A stretch of 64,000 nucleotides of DNA. Origin: Phoronis australis. Taxonomy: Eukaryota > Phoronida > Phoronidae. Below, one piece after another: positions 12,200 to 23,995 of the stretch. The stretch is taken from positions 277,575 through 341,574 of the forward strand of contig NMRA01000070.1 of NCBI GenBank assembly GCA_002633005.1, in the 5' to 3' direction. The notes under the pieces are model-generated. The model was not told the origin of the DNA and searched no databases. It was given only the letters and a program-made list of their open reading frames with translations. Position numbers and translations under genes: made by a program. The number at the start of each line of letters is the position of its first letter. Position 1 is the first letter of the stretch.

Positions 12200-13400
12200 A
12201 AATCTAAATAAAGCTTCTGTGGCCTGGTCATGAATACTGGTTCAGGGACAGGAATAAAAAATCATTTAAGGAATGTATTGTGATTACATGTCCCTCACTT
12301 CTTTACAAAAAATCGTGTGGTGTAAGAAATATTCTCTGACCGGTTACAGTATGTCATAAATGCATTTTCCACTACGTTTGGAACACCTCTGAATGCATTC
12401 TGAATTGTTTCCTACCCTAATCCAAGTTTAAACAAGCCACGCCCTTGCTTAAACTTGGAGTGATTGTTTATTAGCTATACAAAGTCACTTGGTGAACCAA
12501 ACAATTTCTGGCTGGTTAAAATATGGTGTAAGCACAACGTTTTGAGACTTTATTGAACACGTTAACAATTATTTCTTCCGAATTCCACGTTTAAGCAGGC
12601 CTTTCTATTTCCCCTTTACAAACGATATGTTGTGAAGTAAGCATCCCCTGAAAGATTACAAGATATTATGAACATTTTTTTTCTATCCCTTTAAATTATC
12701 GGCGATTATTTTTTACCCAATGCCAAGTTTAAAAGATGACTGTAGTAAAAATAATGCAGCAGTAAACCGGTTCTAATATACCCATAACACTCACATTTGC
12801 CCGAGTTGCGATCCAAACAAAACTGATTCACAATTTATTGTAAAAACACTAATGCTGACAGCAGTCTCTGATTGGCCGATATGTCAGTGGTTGACAGGGC
12901 ATCGACTGCTTATCACATATTTCTGCTCCATATTGGGGCATTGGTTGGATAGATTTTACATTGCGTTTTATGTATCACCGATTCTTATTATTTACTGTTT
13001 GCCAGTGTAGTAAAAAATTCTCCATGCCTTTTTATGGCACCTAGTTGTTCAATCTCTGCGAAAAAGGTGTCGTCCAAGAGGGCGGACATAGGACACCATC
13101 CGTTGCCCTTGCCTTTGTACAAAGCTGTATGCTAAATTAATTCAGAACAAAATACTATTCCCTGTAATAAGCAAACTTGGAATCAATGTCTTTTCATTTC
13201 ACAAAAAAATAAGTGGTGAAGCAAGCTTTCTCTCGCAGATTACAATAAGCTGTAAACGCAATTCCTGTTCTTGATACTACTCTAACACATTTTACCATTC
13301 GTCTTCTACATAATTTCAAATTTAACCAATACTTAAAGCAGTATGGGGTTTCACCTTTTTCAATTTCACAAAAAAATGTAATACCTTTAATGAGACACTT
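12200..13400. repeat. Degenerate tandem array, units about 150-200 bp
   Basis: Diverged units share a TCTCTGACNGNTTACA-like stretch (about 12330, 12650, 13230) and CCAAGTTTAAAC / ACGTTTAAGCAGG stretches (about 12420, 12585, 12720). Period and copy number are uncertain because divergence is high. Confidence 0.45.
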
Positions 13401-14004
13401 TCATAGACAAAAATGAAATCCTCGAGTTGGGCCCATTCTTTTTGGAAAGCTCAGGGGGTCACGGAAAACATGTTCTCCATGTTAGTGCAGGTGGACCGTG
13501 GTCTCTCACTGGAGATGATGTATGTTACAACGAAAATGGTCGATAGTTTTTAAAGATATTTAAAAATAAGAATGTGACTTTGCTTTAACAATATCTGCAT
13601 GGACAGGTCTAAGTTATTATTTTTTCCAACATAGCACCAAATTATAATACAACATAAAACATATTCTGTAAAGGTACAGAGGCTGACATACAGAGTATTT
13701 TTCAAACTAAATTACACAATGTCCAAATTTCACAAGGCTACTAAAATATTTCTTTCTTTTTCAATAGAATCCAATCCAACTCTAGCTAAATTTCAACAAA
13801 AAAAATCTTATTGCACAAGACCAGTCACAAACAAAAATTAAAGGACTGGACACAATGTCGACATTCAACTCTGACGAAAGTTCGACTACGTAAACTGACA
13901 AATTATTCTAGCAAGAAGATTATCCAAATTTGGCAGTCTTGGAGACTTCTGTTGAAGTCTGTCAATTTGTTGGCATCAGGTGATATATACTTACTTCTAA
14001 AATG

Positions 14005-14085
14005 ATCCCTGTCCCCACCAAGGTTTGAACCCAGGACTTTCTGCTAACCCGTTAGTCAACACCTGATGTGATCAACATATGGCGT
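14005..14085 (-). repeat. tRNA-like SINE fragment
   Basis: On the minus strand: GACTAACGGGTTAGCAG, then AGTCCTGGGTTCAAACC, a good B box (GGTTCAAACCT), then TTGGTGGGGACA. This is the layout of a tRNA-derived SINE head. The stem pairing relies on G-U pairs, so it is not a working tRNA. The word GGACTTTCTGCTAAC recurs at 31127-31141. Confidence 0.5.
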
Positions 14086-14089
14086 ATGT

Positions 14090-15570
14090 GAAGAGCAACA
14101 GGTATACGACATCATTCAATGCGCAGTAAAAGAAAAGTGTTCAAGCATCAGGTTAAGGTTATGGGAGATCCTAGACAAATGTCTAAACTTGGTAAAGCTG
14201 AAAACATATCTTGCAAATGGCTGATAGGATTCCAATAAAAACTTTCAGATCTTGTACTTTATGCACTTTTTCTCCATCAGGCTTTTAGAGATTATATTTT
14301 GACTGATCTACTTTGGCATGGGAAGGCTAGGTAAAACAGGGACTTTCGGTAATTTCATGACAAACTCAAACGTTGATTAAAACGAAAAGGATTACTAAAA
14401 AAACACAATCGGCATTTTTCAGATTCCATCTTGAACATTTATATAAAAAGAAAATTGGTCATGTTATCGACTCCACCGTTTTGTTATGAATGTATTCTCT
14501 TTTCCCGAATTTTATTAAAATTATGGTCAATGGACCCAGTTAATGGGAGCTTGATATATAAAGTCATTATATACAGACTCTCTACTTTCATGAATTGAAG
14601 TAGTGTTTTAGAAAGTTAAATTCCAAAGTTTGTAGATATTTGTCAATAAGGTGCCACATAACTTTATGTCCTGACATTAAATTTTGGGTTACTCATGTTG
14701 TTTCATTACATGACAACTGATACTTCTGTCCTCTGATTGTCTGGAATACAGTTTGATAATTTTGACCCACCACCCTGTGGAATAACACTTCATTTACGCC
14801 ACCAGGATGTCACGCAAATAGCAATGTGACCAATCAGATACCCTAAAAATCATAAACCCTGAGAGCAAAGTAAGCAGACAATGTCAGTACATCAAACTTA
14901 GCTTTAAAGAAGCATCAGTAGCCATTTAATAAAAGAAAGTTAGACTGATCTATCAGGCAGATTAGGTTACATAGACCTGAGAGGGACATATGCTACATTA
15001 GTGATTCATTGGCAAGCAGATTCAAATGGTGTAACAGCAATGAAATGGGGGTCCTCCAACTTTGGCTAATCTGTTGACCTACAGTAGCACGAATGGTTAT
15101 CACCGATTCTGTGTAAGCGATAAAGATGTTCACTAACATGTGCTGTCAATGAGACCAGTTGTGTGTCCTTGATTTAGTAGCTTGAATGCGCTGCGTCAGT
15201 TGAGGGGGACTCTTCCGCTTATCTACGACTTTCTTGAAGACAGGAAGGTGCTTGGAACCTGTTTGAAATAAATAGAATAGTTTGACTTACTTTTAGGCAA
15301 ACATGATAATACTACATACACAACTCTTCAATAAAAAATACGCATTACTGACAAAATTGTTTTCATGTTGACGGCGCATAATACCTGTACATATACGAGT
15401 TTTTGAAAAGTGAACAGGGATCCAGATTTATTGTCAGTAGTTGAATGTTGAATCTATAAAACAATCAAGTAAATGGAAAATCTGTCATTCTCTGTTTTTA
15501 CATTTTGACAATAATAATTTAATTGTCAGCAGATTCAAACAAGATCACCTATCGCATTCAAGTATTTTAT
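14090..15570. other. No gene recognised
   Basis: AT-rich, no repeat or gene identified. Confidence 0.4.
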
Positions 15571-15578
15571 GTACTATA

Positions 15579-15797
15579 CAGTGACGGATCTGGGATACCA
15601 TTAGGGGGGCGGCCCAACGTCTTGCCTCGGGGAATTTGGCAAAGCGCGATTGTATATGCACAGGGGGCCCGAAAGTCGTGGGAGCTGAGGATGCAGACCT
15701 TCTGTTCCGAAAATTTGTCGGTGGACTAAAAAAAAACGGGAACACGATTCCACCGCAATCTGGGATCTGAGTCCCCCCCCCATCCGCTACCGGTCCT
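15579..15797. mobile_element. Small DNA-transposon-like element with G-run ends
   Basis: The left end CAGTGACGGATCTGGG...AGGGGGGCGG and the right end (reverse complement GGTAGCGGATGGGGGGGGG) resemble the CAGTGGCGKAT-TAGGGGGG type of end common on non-autonomous DNA transposons. Similar ends occur at 15895 (reverse), 31065, 31583 and 32035 (reverse). Confidence 0.45.
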
Positions 15798-15898
15798 AGT
15801 TAGTGAACTCTCTTCTTCTTCGCGCTTCACGCTGTTTCTGTTTCATTTTGCTGGCGGCAGGCAAGGGGGGAGGGGGCGGGCCCCCGCCTATGCTATAG
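15798..15898 (-). mobile_element. G-run element end, inverted partner of 31579-31655
   Basis: Read on the minus strand from 15898, GCATAGGCGGGGGC...CCCCTTGCCTGCCG...AAACAG matches the + strand at 31579-31655. Only one end is recognisable. Confidence 0.55.
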
Positions 15899-17035
15899 AC
15901 AACTAAATACAACCTATAAATGAAAGCGTTGACGGAACAAACACGTTCCTGATAGAAGACAACCTTCAAGGACAATGACAACTGTATAAAAGGCTGAACA
16001 TCACCTATGGTGCATAACGAAAAACTAACATTAACACAGCTTAGATATGTCATTACCTCTGTATGCTCCTCACTCACATGGAAATATTTGTATCAATGTA
16101 TGCCACAATGTTTCAGTCCAGTTGTTAAATGTTATCAACTTTATTTAGAGATGTCGACAACCTGCAAAAGACGCATACATGTATGCATGTGTTACCTAAC
16201 TCAGTCTAACATGGTTGCTTTTCAAACAGCGAATGATGGGCGGTGGTTTCTAAGCTATTGTGTCAAATCAATTGGCATGGGCAGTATTATTTCACTGGGC
16301 CACTTTTGTCTGTCTTTACATACATTGGCGTATTGTTATGTGGGTCTGTACTGAACAGAGAAAGGCAAAAATATTGTAGGCCAGAAAAGTCTATTCATCT
16401 CTATGAGAACATTCAAAACCTGTCAACAGAACCTCAGAGAGTTGTATTCTGTTAACTTTTATCTGATTGCCATCAATATTTAGACCTGATGACATCACAC
16501 AGCATACCAATGAAAAACTAATATTCATTAAATTGCACGCTTGAAAATGAAAATGAAATGAGTATTTCCACTTTATTTGCCAATAATAACACTTTTACAC
16601 AACAAAAGTTATTTGAACTTCTTCCTTAATTAGATAAGAAAGAATTACAGATCCCTGCTTAGGCCAAGCTGGGAGCGATTGGCGATGTCATAAGTGAGAT
16701 ATAAATGAAAACACTACCTCCAATTACGAGCAAATTGCGAGTTCCAAGCACTGGCGTATACACGAGGGGTGAAGCGGCAGGTACAACGGTGCATGTCTTA
16801 ATAATCATAATCCTTTCCATTGCAAAGGTCCCAGGTTGCCAGTCATTTCAGCCCCTTGGTCACAAACCTAACCATCCCAGTCATACCACCTTTGGAAACA
16901 ATTACCAAGACCAGAATATCATGCAGAATGGGCAATAACAATAATCCAAACAGAAAAATAACTCACGACAAACGAATTCATGTCCAACATTCGAAATTTT
17001 AGTTAAAAGTCACACTAGATGTCGCAACTGCTTGC

Positions 17036-18040
17036 TTAATCTCAAGATCTCTTGCGTGAACTTGGAATAGAAATTTATTCTAAGTTCACTCATGATTCCA
17101 AGTTGAAGTACAACACAACAGGGCTTGGCATTGGTTTATCAGTGGGTGAACTTGGAACCCTGCTTAATCTCAAGATCGTGTATATATGCGCGAACTTGGA
17201 GTTGAACATTCATTTGGTCAATCAGGTGAATTTTTTGTTCAGTGTAAGGACTTTTTGTAATTATTGGCCTCATGATCACCCGTTTTCTCCTCAAACGTGA
17301 CTTGTGTCAAGGAATCGGGGGAATTGTGTGAATGGTTGAATCAATTGATAAGATCCGCTAGTAGTTGCAAAAGGATACGTTATTTTATTACTGTTATTTG
17401 ATTTGATGCAATGCAAATTTTTATCAACGTGAACGTGATTATTTGAGTAAACTTGTCGAGTTTCCTCATGTATTCCAAGTTCACACATACACGAAGTTCA
17501 CGCACAGCAGTTTACAGTCAACCCTTATCAAGGAACCCGGGGGTTCTTCCATACAAGAGGTACGACGTGCTGGTCATAAGGGTAGCTATTTCGGATCCAA
17601 TCTCCCTGCGAAAGGATATGTTTCTGAAAAAACCTCTGCGGAAGAATGCATTTTCTTACAAAATTACCAACAAAACCGTTTGAAAACTTCGACAGACACT
17701 CTCAGAGTTTTTCAATTCGTATCAGTCATCTACTTTCAAAACTTTATTGTTCCAAATAAGAGGCGTAGTTACGACACATATGCACGTGAGTCGTAGACAA
17801 AATGAAAAATGTTAATTTTCTAATAGTAATAATAATAATAATAATAATAATATATTTATAACTTTTTTCTGAATAAAGTAACACTTTGGCAATTTACTCA
17901 AAACTGTAGTGAAATATTGAGTGTACATTACGGTGGCCGGTACATGACGTTTTTCTACTTTTGTGGTATTTTCCACCGTGGTGAAAGATGACTTCTCAAC
18001 CTGGTGAGAAGCACATTCCACAGTAACAGTAGAAAGTATA
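17036..18040 (+). mobile_element. Repeat A, copy 1 (inverted partner at 32219-33024)
   Basis: About 1 kb of non-coding sequence recurs in reverse orientation at 32219-33024. Shared landmarks in order: AATCTCAAGATCGTGTAT, GAACATTCATTTGGTCAATC, ATCCGCTAGTAGTTGCAAAAG, GGAACCCGGGGGTTCTTCC, GCGGAAGAATGCATTTTCTT, and CATGACGTTTTTCTAC with the palindromic TTCCACCGTGGTGAAA. No transposase frame is visible. A (TAA)n tract lies inside at 17824-17852. Confidence 0.85.
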
Positions 18041-18837
18041 AATACATGCACGACTGTAACTTCGGAATTGCAATTTGAGCGATATCTTTAATTTCAGTCG
18101 GCTCGTGGAGAGTGGACTCCTGCGTTTCCTGGCGAACAGGTCTAACTCATTGCCTGTTTTATCTATGGCCTGAGTGTCGTCTTCACCCCCATCTCCAAAT
18201 CTGTCTTCATGATACTCGTCAAACTCCCTCTACGTCTTTTTAATGTCTTCCACTGATGGCATCAGCTGGCGGAAAACCAAAGGATCATTAACTTTTCTTT
18301 AAAATACATATTTACTCAATTATTTCCCAAAATAAGTGCTTGTTTAGTTAGATCTTGTGTTACAAAATTATTATACACGGTCAAAAACATCTAAAAGTGC
18401 AAAAATCCATTGTAGGAACAAACGGTTCGGCAGGACAGCCAATGACACGGGTTTTCGTACCTTTCTACAATATGCAATGTCATCTACGTTGAAATAACTA
18501 AAGTACACTCAAACCCACGAGTTTCGCAGTGAGAATTAACGGAACTAAACATGAAGTGAACAATCGGAAAACACGTTTTCACCTACGCAGCCTCAACCTG
18601 ATAAAGATCGCTGGGTCACTTGTGCTGAGTCTATTCATTCGAGTTGCAGTAAACCCAAAACGAATCCTCTCTGGATAACATTAGTGATACACAAGTAAGT
18701 TAGTTATACACCTGTATGCGTCTGGCACTCTTTTCTTTCGTTCTATAATGAAAGGCGGTATTTCTAATCCGACCAAATGTGTTTTAGGCCCCTGGCTGGG
18801 GCACAGGAAGAAAAACAAACAGTTTATCAATGGAGGT
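18041..18837. other. Segment between repeats A and B, copy 1 only
   Basis: About 800 bp without counterpart in the inverted copy. Apart from the possible coding remnant nothing is recognised. Confidence 0.5.
18095..18295 (-). pseudogene. Possible decayed coding fragment
   Basis: On the minus strand the frame reads PLVFRQLMPSVEDIKKT, a stop, then REFDEYHEDRFGDGGEDDTQ and NELDLFARKRRSP. The composition (acidic then basic, codon-like) looks protein-derived, but no family is recognised. It lies in the segment between repeats A and B of copy 1 that is missing from copy 2, so it may belong to an element's own ORF. Confidence 0.3.
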
Positions 18838-19003
18838 TGGGCTCCATGGGCTTCAGTTGTGTCCGATTCTCGTTTCAGGGTTTATACTTGAGATACCTGG
18901 GATTTTCCTAAGTGATTCAATGGTGCAAAGATTACTGAGATGCAATTTCGGTCCGACATTTCGGTGTTCACTACGCCTGCATTACACTCAGACTGACAGA
19001 TTA
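18838..19003 (+). mobile_element. Repeat B, copy 1 (inverted partner at 32020-32195)
   Basis: About 165 bp from CCATGGGCTTCAGTTGTG to ACACTCAGACTGACAGATTA, found reversed at 32020-32195. A and B keep the same order in both places but lie about 800 bp apart here and about 25 bp apart in the other copy. They are therefore parts of one element that was either interrupted here or deleted there. Confidence 0.85.
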
Positions 19004-19425
19004 AGGATGCCCACTGGGGTCGCGGTGCAAGACAGTAATGCCGTTTTTGGGATTTATTGTTGTTGGAGTTCCACCCCACCACATCCCACCCACAAGACCG
19101 CCACTCAACCAGTACAGCGCTACCCTGGCCGGCCGTCTAGGCGCCGGCGCGGCGTCTCGGCATACCTCCGTCGACAGATGGGAAACGGTCAGGGCACAAA
19201 TTCTTGATCCTCTTCCAAATGACAAGTAGTTAACAATTTGCCGGTAGGCAAAATACACACAGTAGCGTGCAGAGGTTTGGGGCGATTTTTTTAATTGCAT
19301 GCCACTTCTCTAATCAAATGAATTCAGGACCCTTATACTAAGAAAAATAAAAAAGACGAAACATAACATAGACACTTTATTCAATTACAAATCAGTAATT
19401 GGATGACCCCCGATGTGGATCGATG

Positions 19426-19460
19426 CCTGTGCCCGTCGCCCCGTCGCCCCGTCGCCCTAC
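19426..19460. repeat. Short (CCCCGTCG)n tandem repeat
   Basis: Three to four units of CGTCGCCC in a row. Confidence 0.8.
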
Positions 19461-19990
19461 CACACCCCCTTCTGAACGGTACTGATTTTACAACAATGAT
19501 TATTTTGAACTCTTGATAGTCGGTGGGCCAAATCTCATAGCGTTCACCCTTGTGAGTACTTTGGGGGGCAACCTAGTTTTTTCTATGTGGCTAGATAATA
19601 TAACTAAAAATCGAATTCCAAAAAGTTCCCACGTCTACACTTGCACATTTTTTTTAAAAAAAGGTGTTTTTGTTGCACAAAATATGATGCATATTCCTGC
19701 GACTTGATGGCGCTTTTCTAGTGAATTGACCAATCAGAGAGCCAGATTGTATTGTTGTGCTTAGTTACTTCAATATGAGACATTAAGTCACGGGTTTCTG
19801 GGCTCATAGACCTTCAGACTAGTTTCGAACTAAATAGCTTTACTTCTTGTCGGCCTTACAGGGCCTTTTAAAAAACATTTTAATAGTCGCATAATTTGCC
19901 TTCAGACATGTTAAGCTTCGGAGTATCGAGCTCCACCCTATTTATACTAATGCACTATGACTGGCAAGCTACGTTTAATTACATTCTTAA

Positions 19991-20121
19991 TTACTCTGCG
20001 CGTGCAAGCGCAAAGATTTGCTGTTCTTCGTATCTTCTTATTACTCTGCGCGTGCAAGCGCAGAGTACTGTTGTTCCTGGGTTTTCTTCAATTTTATTAC
20101 TCTGCGCGTGCAAGCGCAGAT
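19991..20121 (+). repeat. Three spaced copies of a palindromic 25-bp motif
   Basis: TTACTCTGCGCGTGCAAGCG starts at 19991, 20041 and 20097, each followed by CA-AG. The motif folds as CTCTGCGC...GCGCAGAG. The spacers are T-rich and partly similar. Confidence 0.95.
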
Positions 20122-20149
20122 TTTTACTGTTCTACGTATTTTATCTTCT

Positions 20150-20195
20150 CATTCTTATTCTTCTTATTCTTCTTATTCTTCCTTCCTTTTCAGAT
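20150..20195. repeat. TTCTTAT microsatellite
   Basis: Imperfect (TTCTTAT)n / (TTATTC)n tract inside the insertion. Confidence 0.85.
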
Positions 20196-20855
20196 TGTTA
20201 TTACTCTTACATCCATTCACTTACAACAGTCATACTCACTGTGGTTAATATGATAATGAAATTTCGTGAACAGTTTGATGCCATATAGGTGCACCCAGAA
20301 CTTACACGGAATTTCGATCTGATCAACTGAACTGAATTTCTGGGTCAAAGGTCAATCAGTGCAAAAATGATTTCTGAGCTAGACATTTCATCAACACATA
20401 TATCATTTTCATTTATAAATTAAATTCAGTCACAAACTTTGGAGTAATTAGGTGCAACTGCGAGGTCATTAAGTGCACTTTTCCATTGATATTCTAATTT
20501 TTCACTCTTGCTCTTTCATAGTTACCAGGGACATCACTCTCTTTCACACGAAGGATGCAACTTTTATGCAATGTAATACGCCTTAACTTCACTATGCGTG
20601 TGCATACACCCCGCGCAGAGTTGTAAGTGCGCATACTCAATTGCATTCTACTTTTAGTCTCCGGTTGTTAATTTTCGTCTTCCATCCTTGTTCCGATTTG
20701 GTTATCCGTGGACTGCGTGGTAGCGTTGTTGCGTGGGTATGGCGATCAAATAAACAAAAACGTCCATTAATAAAATTTACAAACAATCGAGATATCAACT
20801 AATGTTTTTAATTTGCCTCTCCCATATTAATTGAGAAATCCTTGTCTGCGCCACG

Positions 20856-20920
20856 GCAGAAGTCGATCATGGGAACCACTGTTCAGCTACTTGTGGCATC
20901 TGCAAAGGAATTCACCATTG
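20856..20920 (+). pseudogene. Possible decayed ShKT C-terminus in X block, unit 1
   Basis: One frame reads DHGNHCSATCGICKGIHH and then a stop (TGA). The spacing C-x3-C-x2-C is that of the last three cysteines of a ShKT domain. The aligned positions of units 2 (about 23295), 3 (about 25975) and 4 (about 30005) keep parts of it with frame damage. Possibly the eroded end of a gene related to the exon at 8220; short and uncertain. Confidence 0.3.
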
Positions 20921-20944
20921 AACCTTGAACCTTGAACCTTGAAC
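20917..20944 (+). repeat. GAACCTT tandem repeat
   Basis: Three GAACCTT units plus a partial unit; the other X blocks have a single TTGAAC here, so the expansion is specific to unit 1. Confidence 0.9.
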
Positions 20945-22164
20945 GTAATTTGGATTCAGCCATGCTATTTTTCTTAATATGTTATGGCTTGTGTTAGTAT
21001 GTTAGTGAAATTGTTAGTCGTTATTAGAAATAGCATTAGCGTCAGTGCAAATGTACCAGTAAGACAAGTAACAAACGTTTAGTCCAAGCGAATAGTATTG
21101 GATTTGATAGATACAAAGATCCATCCATTTAAAGTACATGTGTGTCATCACCTCCCAAATACTGAAACATCAGTTCAACCTAAAGTACAACAAAAATACA
21201 GTAAACACTTAAATCCTGTTACAATAATCTGGACAAAACACAGTTGTAACAGGTGGAGAGCTCTAGCTGCAAGTGTCAGCGAGACCAAATTGCATTCAGT
21301 AATGAAAGTTATATAACTCTATCGTCCCCTATCAATCGGGTTGGACCGCATCTCATGGGCGTGCCCTCACGGAAGAGGCAACTTCCTGGCGTCATTTTAG
21401 ATTTCCGTCTCTGGTGTTATTTTGGGTTGGTGGTCCCGTGACATCTTTCGTTCATTGCCAATGGTTGAGAGGTCAAGGTCCTGCTTGTTCAGGTTCTGTA
21501 TGACCCTCGAAAATAGCTGTTCAGATTTAGATCAAATGCCACATACTATGATTTGAACACCTATCACAACACGAAAATGAATTGATCATAGTTTACCACA
21601 TCAACAGTGTTCCTGTGATCACTTCCCGAATATTTTTTTTCATCAAATATATTTCGATTATTTTACATTGATACCATTGTTTTACTATCAATGTTTTGGG
21701 GTTTTTTTGCTAAATTTTATGGGATTTTTGAGTTTGAAGGCTTATATCTCAGAAATCGATGATCCGATTTAAGTAAAATGTTCGAATACTGCGATTTAAA
21801 CACGGTTCACAAAACGAAAAGGAAATGGTCACACTTTAGAATATTAACATTGTTTCTAACACCACTTATGGAATAATTTCGGTCTTTACCATGGCGAGGT
21901 CTCTTGGCGTCTCCGTGTCAGGAAAGAAGGCCCTTCTACACGACGTAGCCACTGAAGTTGAACAGGCATCTTGTTGGATTTGGATGAAATACCAACAGCA
22001 ACACCACCAACAACCGTCAGACAGAGCCTGATCAACTATGTTGTCCTGCCTACTAGAGATGGTCTTGGTTTAGGGACGAAACCTTAAAGGACAGTAGGAG
22101 ACCAACTGAATATGGCGGTTAAGCGCAGTTCCATCAAGTGTTTAAAGTAAGTTCATTAAATCAA

Positions 22165-22420
22165 ATTCGATCTTGTTATTGATACAGTTGTTTTACTATC
22201 AATGTGAATTTGTCTTTTATGTGATGAAACCAGGTGTAAAAGGGTATATATGAACAAAGACAGATGTCTGAATGGCTGGCGAGTAGATTTTTCACTTTGC
22301 TTTTCCAAATTAAACAAGTGTTCGGTAAAGCTTTGATGGCTCATAGAGCTCGCATGCAGTCGAAACTTGTAGCTTCTAGGATGTTTATAACCTGAACAGC
22401 ACCATACCTTTTGGCCCTGT
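22165..22420 (+). repeat. Y block 1
   Basis: GTTATTGATACNGTTGT-TTACTATCAA, then a gap, AGACAGATGNCTGAATG-CTGG, CTTTTCCAAATNAAACAAGTG and CATGNAGTCGAAAC. Related blocks are at 25200-25460, 26785-27075 and, in part, 27478-27620. Confidence 0.75.
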
Positions 22421-22929
22421 GTTATTCGTGTAAGTGGTACTTTGGAACACTGTCATTGTTTGCAACGTCAAAGTCCAGCGGTTCGACGAATGGTCAAATC
22501 GCTAAAAAATCTACAATGAGGTAAAAAGGAAATCAACCCATTGCGAGTAGTAAAAACATACGACCACAATTTTAAATTAGAAGTGAGAAAGAGTTGGCCG
22601 AAGTTATGAATTCCCGGTATTAATGGTTCCGAAGTTTTGCAAGCCCACAAATACATACTGTAAATCCAAAGAACCACACAAATCCTGAAGTCCATTAGTT
22701 CGAAAGCTAAAAGTTCGAAATTTTATGACACGAGGTTCTGAGCAGTGACTTCCAGCAAAACGTTCGGGGGTTTGTAAGCACGTGCCTGTTTGAAACCAGT
22801 TCTTCAAAGAGCCAGTGTCTCTGGGAAGGATCCAAACAAAAATTTTCAATGAGCACTGAGCTGTCGCTTTAATTTACATTTCCATATTTCGGTTCACCGC
22901 AACTAAAATTTTGCTGCTCTGCTGTCGTT

Positions 22930-23900
22930 GAGGTTTTGTGGTCTCATAGATGTTCGAACCAGTTTTGAACTAACTAGCTTTCTTTTCGTCCAGATAAGGC
23001 CTTCTTAAAAACATTTTCAATAGACGTATTTTAGGTGTCAGGACTTCAGAACCTTCAGAGTGCCGAGATGTACCTTATTTATACTAAAGCTGTGTGAAAT
23101 GCAAGAAACGTTAGCTTACCTTCATAATTTTCGTCTTAAACCCTTCTTCTTCCGTTTTTGGTATCCGTGGGTCGCAGCATATCGTTCGGGTATGGGTATA
23201 GTGTGTAAATAGACAAAAACTTGTGTAATAAAACTTTCAAATAATCGACAAGTCACCTGTTTTCAATTTGCCGCTCGGATGCTAATTGAAAAATCCTTGA
23301 CCCTGTGCCGGCAGAAATCGACTACGGGAACTACTGCTCAAGTCCATCTGGTTGTGTGCAAAGGAATTAAAAAAAACACCATTCAGCATGCATTTTGAGA
23401 CCTTGAACTTCATTTTCGTTTTTTCATGCTTTCTTTCGTGGTATGTCAGTGCTTATATTAGTATGTTAGTGCAAGTGTTAGCCAGGATCAGAAATAGCGT
23501 AAGCGTCAATGCGAAAGAACCACCAAGAAAACTAACAAAAGTAACAAACGTTTAGTCCAGGAGAATAGTAATACATTTGATAGACGGGCAGATAAATTCA
23601 CTGGAATAAATGTGCGTCATCACAACCCAAAAATTTCTACATGAGAAGAAGCCAGAGTGCAATTAAAATGCAGCCAACATTAACATCTATTACACTGACT
23701 TGGACCCAAGTGGAGAACTGTAGCTGCATGTGTCAGCCAGACCAAAATGTTATCAATAACGAAAGTTAAACACTTCTGTTGTCCTTCGTGTATCTGCTAA
23801 GGCAGCACCTCATCGCCCGCGCCCTCACGGAATAGGCAACTTGCTGGGGGAGAGGTCAGGGTCCTGTTTGTTTAGCTTCTGTATGATCTTTAATGTCTAC
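22930..23900 (+). repeat. X block of unit 2
   Basis: Same landmark order as unit 1, without the insertion. Followed at 23996 by the tandem array with CTCF-like words and then by Y block 2. Confidence 0.8.
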
Positions 23901-23995
23901 ATTTCTCTAACTTTGAAGGTTTATACCCCCAGACAATGCAATGCGCCCGCGAATGCATCGCAAATGGTGTGCTTTTAGAGTTCTTTATTTGTATC

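Larger units (their letters stand above)
19988..20638. mobile_element. 651-bp insertion in unit 1, with palindromic ACTCTGCGCG ends
   Basis: Units 2-4 lack this segment, so they act as empty sites. It is flanked by AATTACATTCT (19977-19987) and AATTGCATTCT (20639-20649), an imperfect 11-bp direct repeat like a target-site duplication. ACTCTGCGCG at 19993-20002 is matched by CGCGCAGAGT at 20612-20621. The left part holds three copies of the palindrome CTCTGCGCGTGCAAGCGCAG spaced 50 and 56 bp. No transposase frame is present. Confidence 0.6.
19800..21500 (+). repeat. X block of unit 1
   Basis: First of four diverged copies of a non-coding block; the others are at about 22930-23900, 25570-26620 and 29618-30480. 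Shared landmarks in order: TCATAGACCNTCAGACTAG, TTACAGGGCCTTTT, a CCGTTTNCGTTATCCGTGG-like stretch, ATTGAAAAATCCTTG, GGCATCTGCAGAGGAATTC, TTAGTATGTTAGTGCAA, AACGAAAGTTA and CTCACGGAAGAGGCAACT. This copy is interrupted by the insertion at 19988-20638. Confidence 0.8.

Noticed and set aside
19001-19300. Overlapping frames on both strands near 19 kb
   Set aside because: Caused by GC-rich sequence with few stops; no coding signature.
19991-20121. CRISPR-like palindromic repeats
   Set aside because: Only three copies, T-rich similar spacers, animal DNA, inside an insertion with inverted ends.
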